Shown here in pieces: positions 16,592 through 24,408 of a stretch of 64,000 bases of DNA (the first letter of the stretch is position 1; the number at the start of each line of letters is the position of its first letter). Under the pieces are notes generated by a model. That model worked only from the letters and a program-made list of their open reading frames with translations. It did not search any database and was not told where the DNA came from. The DNA lies in the NCBI RefSeq assembly GCF_030646165.1, contig NZ_JAUTDO010000001.1, positions 434,001-498,000 on the forward strand, in the 5' to 3' direction. Position numbers and translations under genes: made by a program. The DNA comes from Conexibacter sp. CPCC 206217. GTDB lineage: Bacteria > Actinomycetota > Thermoleophilia > Solirubrobacterales > Solirubrobacteraceae.

Positions 16592-18021
16592 CGGTTGGCC
16601 GCCGAGATCAGCCAGAGGGCGAGGCACGTGAAGGAGACCATCACGGCCAGCATCCACAGTTGCGAGCGGATCGCGGCGCGTCCACCACGGTAGAGGGCGA
16701 GCGCCCGGTCGTGTGCCAGCACGAGCGCGCCGATGTGTCCGAGGACGATCACGATCACCTGGAGATACCAGATCCCGGTCGCGGAGATCACCGTGTAGTC
16801 GATCGTCCAGTCCGCGGTGCCGAGCAGGTTGGAGCCGTCGCCGAGCGGGTCCGACAGCAGGAAGCCGAGCGCCTGGCCCTGGTAGATCAGCAGCGAGGCG
16901 TAGTGGGCGAGCGCGTAGGCGAGCGCGATCGGGACGAGCGTGTGCGCGAATGCGTGCGACAGCTCGCGCGGGCTGCGCTCGCGGTCGACCGTGCGCATGC
17001 CGAGGATCCCGACCCGGTAGACGAGCGCGGCCAGCAGGATGCAGGCGATCAGCCCGACCGTGAAGGCCGCCTCCCCCGCCGCCGTCAGGCTCATCCCGAG
17101 GTCGGCGAAGACATCCTGCAGGTGCGGCGCCAGATCGGTCCACAGCGGCCCGCCGGAGGCGCCGTCGAACGTCGTCGAACCGATCGTCGCGCACAGCAGC
17201 GCGACGGTTCCCGGCAGCACCTCCAGCGACGGCAGCCCGTCGAGCGGGCGGCGCAGGTGGAGGACGCCGTCGCGGCGGACGAACGGGGCGATGCGCGCGA
17301 ACAGGCCGAAGAAGACGCCGAAGCCGTCGCCGCGACGGCTCCACGGCTCGATCCCCCAGACGCTCATGCCGATCAGCTGCAGCGCCGCGTAGACGAGCGC
17401 CAGCGTCGCCAGCAGGCTCGGCGTGTCGCGGTCGACCGAGACCAGCTCCAGCCACGCGAACGCGACGATCGTGAGCACGGCGGGCCAGTGGCCGAGCCAG
17501 CGCGGATAGGCGAGCGGTTCGGGGAGGGCCTCCTCGTCGTTGCCACGACGGGCTTGCGAGGTGATCCACGCCGCCGCGCGTGCGAGCGCGCGCCAGGGGC
17601 TGAGCAGGCGGAAGACGTCGCCGAACAGCATCGAGGCGACGACGAGGCCGACCCAGAAGACGACGTAGACGGCGGTCGGAGCGAAGTTCGCGGTCGGCAC
17701 CTCGGTGCCGGCGAAGCCGCTCACGACGAGCAGCACGAAGAACGCGATCCCGACCGCGCCGAGGATCACGTCGGCCGACGCCCCGAGCGGCATCAGCCGC
17801 CGCTCGCGCGGCTGCTGCAGGCGCGGCTGCGGCCACAGCAGCCCGAGTGCCGCGAACGAGACGACCAGCACGATCGCGGCAGCCCACGCGAACAGCCAGG
17901 TCGGCAGCGGGAGGTCGGCCTTGCCGACGAGGCCGTGGGCGGAGGCCGGAGCGGGTGGGAGCACCAACAGCGCGACGACGACGAGCGCAGCGAACTGCCG
18001 GAGACGGGAGAGGCGGATCAT
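16588..18021 (-). CDS. Multi-pass integral membrane protein, FedB (fenitrothion hydrolase)-like family
   Basis: 477 aa from the ATG at 18021; the open frame upstream overlaps the divergent gene and is ignored. It has a signal-like first helix ending APASAHG, then about ten further hydrophobic segments. A conserved-looking W-x-x-G-x-x-x-A-S-M-L-F-G-D motif and a WGIEPWSRRGDGFG segment follow. From memory, relatives in this class carry the label fenitrothion hydrolase, but biochemical support in actinobacteria is lacking, so transport or membrane-enzyme roles remain open. It is coupled to a 52-aa membrane partner downstream. Confidence 0.75.
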   Translation of the reverse strand: MIRLSRLRQFAALVVVALLVLPPAPASAHGLVGKADLPLPTWLFAWAAAIVLVVSFAALGLLWPQPRLQQPRERRLMPLGASADVILGAVGIAFFVLLVVSGFAGTEVPTANFAPTAVYVVFWVGLVVASMLFGDVFRLLSPWRALARAAAWITSQARRGNDEEALPEPLAYPRWLGHWPAVLTIVAFAWLELVSVDRDTPSLLATLALVYAALQLIGMSVWGIEPWSRRGDGFGVFFGLFARIAPFVRRDGVLHLRRPLDGLPSLEVLPGTVALLCATIGSTTFDGASGGPLWTDLAPHLQDVFADLGMSLTAAGEAAFTVGLIACILLAALVYRVGILGMRTVDRERSPRELSHAFAHTLVPIALAYALAHYASLLIYQGQALGFLLSDPLGDGSNLLGTADWTIDYTVISATGIWYLQVIVIVLGHIGALVLAHDRALALYRGGRAAIRSQLWMLAVMVSFTCLALWLISAANR

Positions 18022-18091
18022 GGGGAGCGGCCGGCCGCGCGGGGCGCCGACGAGACCGGCGATTCTACGCGGCGCTACCCTTCCGGGCCGA

Positions 18092-18844
18092 ATGCGCCCG
18101 CCAGTAGAAGCCGAGATCCTCGCCCCTTCCTTCCCCGGCCTGGCCAGATGGGTCAACGTCGCGACGCTGCGGATGGACAAGCAGCTCGGGCGTCCCGTGC
18201 TGGTCGAGTTCTGGGACTTCTGCCGCGTCAACTCGCTGCGCACGATCCCGTATCTGCAGGCGTGGCACGAGCGCTACGCCGACGACGGGCTGCGCGTGAT
18301 CGGCATCCACGCGTCCGGCTTCGAGGCGTCGGCCGACATCGACGAGGTGCGCGCGGCCGTCGAGCGGCTCGGGATCACGTACCCGGTCCTGATCGACGCG
18401 GAGCTGAAGGCCGCCGAGGCGTACGGGATCGAGGGCTGGCCGAGCCGCTACCTGTGGGACAGAGAGAGCCGGCTGTTCGACTTCCACTTCGGCGAGGGCG
18501 CCTACGCCGACACCGAGCTGGCGATCCAGGAGCTGCTCGGCGTCGAGCGCGAGCTGGTCGCGCCGGTGCGGGCGACCGACGAGCCGGGCATCCTGCTGCC
18601 GGCGCAGACGGCCGACCAGTTCGGCGCCTGGTCAGGCCCCTACGAGGCCGGCGGCGTCTGGGCGGTGCTGAGCGGCAGCGGCGTCGTGCACGCCAACGGC
18701 AACGAGATCGCCGTCACGCATCCGGGCTGCTATCCGCTGATCGAGCACGAGCACCACACGACCGGCGTGCTCGAGCTGAGAGTCGGCGACGGCGTCAGCT
18801 GCGAAGCGGTCTGCTTCACGCCGGGCATCGCGCCGACCGACTGA
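18092..18844 (+). CDS. Thioredoxin-like protein, TlpA/DipZ C-terminal type, lacking the CxxC pair
   Basis: 250 aa, no signal peptide. Residues 20-150 have the thioredoxin/TlpA fold (PVLVEFWDFC, then LRVIGIHASGFE and an IEGWPSRYLWD cis-proline region). The usual WCxxC site is replaced by WDFCRVNS, leaving a single cysteine. Residues 150-250 resemble the extra beta domain at the end of DipZ-type proteins. It is probably not a dithiol oxidoreductase; a single-cysteine redox or binding role is possible. It is divergent from the membrane protein gene, with 70 bases between. Confidence 0.8.
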   Translation: MRPPVEAEILAPSFPGLARWVNVATLRMDKQLGRPVLVEFWDFCRVNSLRTIPYLQAWHERYADDGLRVIGIHASGFEASADIDEVRAAVERLGITYPVLIDAELKAAEAYGIEGWPSRYLWDRESRLFDFHFGEGAYADTELAIQELLGVERELVAPVRATDEPGILLPAQTADQFGAWSGPYEAGGVWAVLSGSGVVHANGNEIAVTHPGCYPLIEHEHHTTGVLELRVGDGVSCEAVCFTPGIAPTD

Positions 18845-18866
18845 CCCGCGCGGGCCCCGCCCCAGC

Positions 18867-20039
18867 TCACTCCCCGGCCAGCTCCCCCCACGTCCGCTCG
18901 CCCAGCAGCGACAGCAGCTCGGGCGGCGCGGTCGAGTCGTGCTCGACGCGGATCGCGCGGCCGGGCCAGTATGGGCTCTGGTACGGGACTCTGCTGAGGA
19001 AGTGGCGCTCGAAGACCCACGTGCCCGTGTTGTGCAGCCGCACGGGTCCGTCACCGCGCCAGACGGACGGGTCGTCGCCCGGCAGCGGGCCGGCGCGGTG
19101 GGTGTGGCCGAAGATCACGTGCGGGGCGCCGATGCCGAGCGCGGTCGCGGCGTCGGCCATCGCCCGCGCGCCCGCGACGCCGAGCGCTCTGCCCGAGATG
19201 TCGGCCTTCACGGGCCCGATCCCGGTGCGGTTGATCGCGGCGACGCCGAGCGGGAAGGCGGCCGCGAGCGCGCGCCGGCGCAGCGGCCGGTGGCCGTCGC
19301 CGGCGAGCGTGCTCCAGACCTTCACGCTGATGCCCTGAGTGCCGGCAGCACCGCGTCCCCCTGCGCCGCCCGTGCGGGCGCCTGCTCCGCCGCTGGCGCC
19401 GCCCTCGCCCGCACCGCCGTCGCCGCCACCAGCATGCTGCGCGAGCGCGTATGACCACGCGTAGATCGGTGCCAGCGCCGCCTCGTAGTCGTCGGGCCCC
19501 GCGCCGTGCGCGGCCGGCCGGCCGACGATCCGGCCCATCACGCCCGCGCTGAGACGCTCGAAGGTCGGCACGGTGGTGTGGCGGTCGAGGTAGTGGCCGT
19601 GGGTCGCGTAGACGTCGTCGCGCAGCCAGACGCCGGGGTAGGCGAGCCGCAGCCGCGCCGGTGCGAGCCACGACGCGATCTGCGCGATCGCATCACCGTC
19701 CTCCCACGCCGCGTCCTGCTCCAGCCCCAACGCCGGCGGCTGTTCGTCGCGCCGCCGCCGCTCCAGCCACGGCGCGACGAGCGCGTGGTCGTGGTTGCCG
19801 GGTACGAGCACGACTTCAGCCACCCCACTCGCCCCCAGCTCCTCGAAGAACGGCCGCGAAGCCGCCAGCGCAACCCGCGCCGGCCCCTGCCGCAGCTCGA
19901 CCGCGTCGCCCAGCAGCACGACGCGCTCGATCCCGTCCAACGCCTCAGACAGCGCCGCGCGCAGATCGGGCCGGCGCAGCAGGTCGCTGCCGCTGCGGTT
20001 GCCGAGGTGCAGATCCGAGATGACGAGCGTGGCAGCCAC
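18867..20039 (-). CDS. Calcineurin-like metallophosphoesterase
   Basis: 390 aa. All metal motifs are in order: SDLHLGN at the N-terminus, LLGDAVE, PGNHDH, THGHY and GHTHR near residue 315, followed by LHNTGTW. The substrate could be a nucleotide, phospholipid or protein phosphate. Between the central helices and the C-terminal strands is a Gly/Ala-rich insert of about 35 residues (near 205-240) that looks disordered. The gene starts 29 bases after ispH and is probably in its transcript. Cytoplasmic. Confidence 0.88.
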   Translation of the reverse strand: MAATLVISDLHLGNRSGSDLLRRPDLRAALSEALDGIERVVLLGDAVELRQGPARVALAASRPFFEELGASGVAEVVLVPGNHDHALVAPWLERRRRDEQPPALGLEQDAAWEDGDAIAQIASWLAPARLRLAYPGVWLRDDVYATHGHYLDRHTTVPTFERLSAGVMGRIVGRPAAHGAGPDDYEAALAPIYAWSYALAQHAGGGDGGAGEGGASGGAGARTGGAGGRGAAGTQGISVKVWSTLAGDGHRPLRRRALAAAFPLGVAAINRTGIGPVKADISGRALGVAGARAMADAATALGIGAPHVIFGHTHRAGPLPGDDPSVWRGDGPVRLHNTGTWVFERHFLSRVPYQSPYWPGRAIRVEHDSTAPPELLSLLGERTWGELAGE

Positions 20040-20068
20040 AGGCGCGCGGGCTCGTCAGCGTCGCTGGA

Positions 20069-21028
20069 TCAGGCGGACTGCGCCGCCATCGCCTGGCGGA
20101 TCGGCTTTGGCAGCATGAAGCGGACGTCCTCCTGGACGACCTCCAGCTCCTCGACCGTCTCGGTGCCGCGCGCTCTGAAGAACTCGACGAGCCGCTGCAC
20201 CAACTCCTCGGGCGCGCTCGCGCCGGAGGTGATCCCGACGATTCTGCGGTCGACGAGCCACGACTCGTCGACCTGGCCCTCGTGGTCGATCAGGTGCGAG
20301 TCGGTCCCCAGCTCGCGCGTCACGTCCACGAGCCGTTGCGAGTTGGACGAGTTCTGCGAGCCGATCACCAGCACCAGGTCGCACGCTCTCGCGAGCTGCT
20401 TGACGGCCAGCTGGCGGTTCGTCGTGGCGTAGCAGATGTCGTCGGTGCGGGGACCGGTGATGTTGGGGAACTTCTCGCGCAGGCGGGCGATGATCGTGCG
20501 CGTCTCGTCGACCGACAGCGTCGTCTGCGAGATGTACGCGACCTTGTCCGGATCGCCGATCTCGAGCTGCGCGACGTCCTGCTCGGTCTCGACGAGCACG
20601 ATGTGGTCCGGTGCCTCGCCCATCGTGCCCTCGACCTCTTCGTGCCCGGCGTGGCCGATCAGCACGATCGTGTAGTCGTCGGAGGCGAATCTGACGGCCT
20701 CGCGGTGGACCTTCGTGACGAGCGGGCAGGTCGCGTCGATCGTCTTCAGGCCGCGCGCGGCGGAGTTCTCGTGCACGCTCGGCGCGACGCCGTGGGCGGA
20801 GAAGACGACCGTCGAGCCCTCGGGCACCTCGGTCTCGTCGTCGACGAAGATCGCGCCGCGCGAGCGCAGCTGCTCGACGACGTGCTTGTTGTGGACGATC
20901 TCCTTGCGCACGTAGACCGGCGCGCCGTGGAAGTCGAGCGCGCGCTCGACCGTCTGGACGGCACGGTCGACCCCGGCGCAGTAGCCGCGCGGGGATGCCA
21001 GGAGGATCTTCTCGGGAGCGGGACGCAT
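20069..21028 (-). CDS. ispH: 4-hydroxy-3-methylbut-2-enyl diphosphate reductase (IspH)
   Basis: 319 aa from the ATG at 21028 (a GTG four codons upstream is possible). It catalyses the last MEP-pathway step, making isopentenyl and dimethylallyl diphosphate. The three iron-sulfur cysteines are present: PRGYCAGV, DATCPLV and DDICYAT. The conserved FSAHGV, GHAGHEEV and GSQNSSNSQRL motifs are also intact. Length is normal. It is divergent from lepB with only 40 bases between, so their promoters must overlap. The phosphoesterase gene follows closely. Confidence 0.97.
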   Translation of the reverse strand: MRPAPEKILLASPRGYCAGVDRAVQTVERALDFHGAPVYVRKEIVHNKHVVEQLRSRGAIFVDDETEVPEGSTVVFSAHGVAPSVHENSAARGLKTIDATCPLVTKVHREAVRFASDDYTIVLIGHAGHEEVEGTMGEAPDHIVLVETEQDVAQLEIGDPDKVAYISQTTLSVDETRTIIARLREKFPNITGPRTDDICYATTNRQLAVKQLARACDLVLVIGSQNSSNSQRLVDVTRELGTDSHLIDHEGQVDESWLVDRRIVGITSGASAPEELVQRLVEFFRARGTETVEELEVVQEDVRFMLPKPIRQAMAAQSA

Positions 21029-21068
21029 GCGACTCGACACAGTGTAGGCGACCGTCTACGCTCGGCCC

Positions 21069-21722
21069 GTGGCCATGGTGCGCAACGACGCCGGGGGGCT
21101 CTCGCCGAAGGAAGAGAAGTCCGGCACCAACAAGTGGGTCGAGCTGATCGGCATCGTGATCTTCGCGTTGCTGCTGGCATTCGTGATCCAGCTCTTCCTC
21201 GTGAAGACCTACCGGATCCCGAGCGGCTCGATGGAGCCGACGCTCGACATCGGCCAGCGCGTGCTCGTCAACCGCATCGGGATGCGCTTCGGCGACCCGA
21301 AGGTCGGCGACATCGTCGTCTTCCACCCGCCGGCCGGGGCCGACATACAGCCGGCCACGTGCGGCGCTCAGGGCGAGGGCAACGGCAGCGCGAGACCGTG
21401 CTCGGTGCCGACGCCCGAGGAGTCCGACCAGACCTTCATCAAGCGCGTCGTCGGCACCGGCGGCGACACGATCTCGATCCGCGACGGCCACGTGATCCGC
21501 AACGGCAGACTCCAGAGAGAGTCGTTCATCAACGCGTGCGGCGGCGGCTTCGGCTGCAACTTCCCGGGCACGATCACCGTGCCAGACGGCAGCTTCTACA
21601 TGATGGGCGACAACCGCGGCGCGTCCGACGACAGCCGCTACTGGGGGCCAGTCCCGAAGGACTGGCTGATCGGCACGGCGTTCGCCACCTACTGGCCGCC
21701 GAAGCGGATCGGCGTCTTCTGA
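21069..21722 (+). CDS. lepB: Signal peptidase I
   Basis: 217 aa, GTG start. One membrane helix (residues 24-46) precedes the catalytic domain. Catalytic serine S54 lies in PSGSMEPTL and the general-base lysine K125 in FIKRVVG; the GDNRGASDDSRYWG box is intact. It removes signal peptides of Sec and Tat substrates at the outer membrane face. The 34 bp at its 3' end overlap the convergent M28 peptidase gene. Confidence 0.95.
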   Translation: MAMVRNDAGGLSPKEEKSGTNKWVELIGIVIFALLLAFVIQLFLVKTYRIPSGSMEPTLDIGQRVLVNRIGMRFGDPKVGDIVVFHPPAGADIQPATCGAQGEGNGSARPCSVPTPEESDQTFIKRVVGTGGDTISIRDGHVIRNGRLQRESFINACGGGFGCNFPGTITVPDGSFYMMGDNRGASDDSRYWGPVPKDWLIGTAFATYWPPKRIGVF

Positions 21723-22612
21723 CGCAGCAGCTCGACGAGCGCCTCGCCGGTCGCGTCGAGGCTGCGCACGTCGACCTGGTCGAGTCTGTCGCAGGCTCTG
21801 TGGAAGCAGTCGTAGTCGAAGTCGATCAGGTCGATCGCCTGCACGCCCGCTCTCGTGAACGGGGTGTGGTCGTCGTAGATCTCGCCGGCGGTGTCGTCGG
21901 GGAAGACGCGCTCGACGCCGGCGCGCGCCGCGGCGGCGCGCAGCGCCTCCCACGTCTGCTCGTCGGAGCTGCCCTCGCGCGGCAGCTTCAGGTCGGGCTG
22001 GCCGACGAAGTCGACGACGATCGCCGCGCCCAGCTCGTCGGCGTGCGCGCTGGCGTACGCCTTGCTGCCGCGCAGCCCGGTCGCGTAGAAGTCCGCCTCG
22101 TCGTCGGGCGACTCCTCGCCGTCGAACAGCACGAAGCGCAGCTCGGGCGCGCCGGCGGGGCGTCTGATCCGTCTCAGCGCGCGCGCCAGCTCCAGCACGA
22201 CCGCGGTCCCGCCCGCGCCGTCGTTGGCGCCGGCGAAGCCCGGTACGCCTCTGATCACCTTCGTGTCGTAGTGCGCGCCGATCACGATCGCGGGCTGGCT
22301 GCCGGGCAGCGTGCCGACGACGTTGCGCAGCCCGCCGGGCACGGCTTCGAATCTGCCGTTCGGAAGCTGCGTGCGCAGCCACGCGGCGAGTCTGCGCGAC
22401 GCGGGCGAGCCGGCCGGCCGCGGCCCGCGTCTGACCTGCGCGGCGACGAGCGCGTGGGCGCGGTCGCCGTCGAAGCGGTCGACGCGGGCGGCTTGCGTCG
22501 TGCGCGCGCCGGCGTCGCCGCCGGAGCCCGACAGGATGATCGCGGCGACGATCCCGATCGCGCCGCAGAGGAACACGGGCAGCAGCGCCCATCCGAGTCC
22601 GCGCGTTGCCAT
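21689..22612 (-). CDS. M28 family zinc peptidase / glutaminyl-cyclase-like, membrane-anchored
   Basis: 307 aa. An N-terminal hydrophobic helix (about residues 6-28) acts as a signal anchor. Zinc-site motifs are in order: GAHYDT, GANDGAGG, DGEES, a D in VVDFVG, and the late histidine in YDDHTPF. Active-site and metal residues fit both bacterial aminopeptidases and glutaminyl cyclases of this fold; the DHTPF and FDYD segments lean toward the cyclase-like branch. Its C-terminal codons overlap the end of lepB on the other strand. Confidence 0.88.
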   Translation of the reverse strand: MATRGLGWALLPVFLCGAIGIVAAIILSGSGGDAGARTTQAARVDRFDGDRAHALVAAQVRRGPRPAGSPASRRLAAWLRTQLPNGRFEAVPGGLRNVVGTLPGSQPAIVIGAHYDTKVIRGVPGFAGANDGAGGTAVVLELARALRRIRRPAGAPELRFVLFDGEESPDDEADFYATGLRGSKAYASAHADELGAAIVVDFVGQPDLKLPREGSSDEQTWEALRAAAARAGVERVFPDDTAGEIYDDHTPFTRAGVQAIDLIDFDYDCFHRACDRLDQVDVRSLDATGEALVELLRQKTPIRFGGQ

Positions 22613-22767
22613 CGGCACAGCTTGTCACGCCGGGGCGGCGCGCAGCCGCGCGCGCGCCGTGCACGGTGACGAACTGGTGACACGCCACCTGTTCGCGTAA
22701 GAGGACTTCCGGGGATACGCTTGAAATTCCGGACCACTGAGAAGAGCTGCTGGGGAGGCATCACCGC

Positions 22768-24408
22768 GTGGCGCAGGAACACCTCGACCGACTGACCGCC
22801 GTGGACGCCTCGTTCCTCCACCAGGAGGACGCCGCGTCGCACATGCACATCGGCGCGGTCACGATCTTCGAGGGGCCGCCCCCGCCCTTCTCCGCGGTGC
22901 TCGACCACATCCGCAGCCGGCTGCGGTTCGTCCCGCGCTACCGCCAGAAGCTCGCGTACCCGCCGCTCGACAGCGGCCGCCCGCTGTGGGTCGACGACCC
23001 GACCTTCAACCTCGAGTACCACGTCCGCCACAGCGCGCTGCCGCATCCCGGCACCGAGCAGCAGCTCTACCGGCTCGCCGCGCGGATCGGCTCCCAGCAG
23101 CTGGACCGCTCCAAGCCGCTGTGGGAGTGCTGGTTCGTCGAGGGGCTCGAGAACAACCGCTTCGCGCTGATCTTCAAGACGCACCACGCGCTCGTCGACG
23201 GCGTCTCCGGCGTCGACCTCGCGACGGTGCTGTTCGACCTGCAGCCGGTGCCGCCCGCGCTCGACGGCGAGCCGGAGAACTGGCAGCCGCGGCCGGAGCC
23301 GACGAGCGCCGAGCTGGTCGCCGCGGGCGTCGCGGGGCTGGCGCGGACGGCGTTCGACATAGCCGCGAAGGCGCTGGAGGCGGCGACCCATCCGGGCAGC
23401 GCCGTCGATGCGCTGAGAGAGGCCGCGGAGGGGATCGGCGAGATCGTCTGGGCCGGTCTCAACCCCGCGCCCGAGACGCCGCTCAACGTCCCGATCGGCC
23501 CGCACCGCCGCTACGCGATCGTGCGCAACCAGCTGGCCGACTTCCGCTTCGTCAAGAGCGCCTTCGACGCGACCGTCAACGACGTCGTGCTGGCTGTCAT
23601 CTCGGGCGCGCTCGGCAGCTGGCTGCGCTCGCGCGGCGTGCGCACCGAGGGTCTGGAGCTGCGCGCGCTCGTGCCGGTCTCGATCCGCGCCGAGGGCGAC
23701 AGAAACCAGCTCGGCAACCAGATCGTGCTGATGCGCGGGCCGCTGCCCGTCTACATCAAGGACCCGGTCGCGCGGCTGCGCTTCGTCAAGGAGGCGATGG
23801 ACGGGCTGAAGGAGTCCAAGCAGGCGGTCGGCGCGAAGGTGCTCGCCGACGTGCAGCAACTGGCGCCGCCGACCGTGCTCGCGCAGGCGTCGCGGATCCA
23901 GTTCTCGACGCGCCTCTTCAACATCCTCACGACGAACGTCCCCGGCCCGCAGTTCCCGCTCTACGTGCTCGGCCGCGAGCTGCAGGACCTCTTCCCCGTC
24001 GCGTTCCTGCCGAAGAACCACAGCCTCGCGATCGCGATCATGTCGTACAACGGCGGCGTCAACTTCGGCCTGCTCGGCGACTACGACGCGCTGCCCGACA
24101 TCGACATGATCGCCGACGGCATCGCCGACGGCCTGGCGGAGCTGAGACGCGCCGCGCAGGCGAAGCTGGCGCGCGCCGCGGGGGCGAAAGCGGTCGTCGG
24201 GGCGGTGACCGACGGTGCGAGAGCGAGACGTGGAAGAGCAGCTGCCGAAACGGTGCCCCCGGTGCCTGCTGCGGCGACGGTTGCGCCCACGACAGAGGAA
24301 CCGCAACTGCTCCCACGCGGTCCGGTCTCGCGTCCCGACGGTCCCGGTGCCGCGATGCGCGCCAGACGGCGTCATCCGCCGAACGGGAACGGCAACGGGA
24401 GAAGCTAG
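22768..24408 (+). CDS. Wax ester synthase / diacylglycerol acyltransferase (WS/DGAT)
   Basis: 546 aa, GTG start behind a GGGGAGG ribosome binding site. The catalytic HHxxxDG motif is at residues 139-145 (HHALVDG), preceded by the PLWECW motif; NDVVLAVISGAL and the NVPGP motif also mark the family. It transfers acyl groups from acyl-CoA to fatty alcohol or diacylglycerol, forming storage lipid at the membrane. The last 75 or so residues are an Ala/Arg/Pro-rich extension beyond the usual length. Its stop codon shares bases with the convergent subtilase stop. Confidence 0.93.
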   Translation: MAQEHLDRLTAVDASFLHQEDAASHMHIGAVTIFEGPPPPFSAVLDHIRSRLRFVPRYRQKLAYPPLDSGRPLWVDDPTFNLEYHVRHSALPHPGTEQQLYRLAARIGSQQLDRSKPLWECWFVEGLENNRFALIFKTHHALVDGVSGVDLATVLFDLQPVPPALDGEPENWQPRPEPTSAELVAAGVAGLARTAFDIAAKALEAATHPGSAVDALREAAEGIGEIVWAGLNPAPETPLNVPIGPHRRYAIVRNQLADFRFVKSAFDATVNDVVLAVISGALGSWLRSRGVRTEGLELRALVPVSIRAEGDRNQLGNQIVLMRGPLPVYIKDPVARLRFVKEAMDGLKESKQAVGAKVLADVQQLAPPTVLAQASRIQFSTRLFNILTTNVPGPQFPLYVLGRELQDLFPVAFLPKNHSLAIAIMSYNGGVNFGLLGDYDALPDIDMIADGIADGLAELRRAAQAKLARAAGAKAVVGAVTDGARARRGRAAAETVPPVPAAATVAPTTEEPQLLPRGPVSRPDGPGAAMRARRRHPPNGNGNGRS

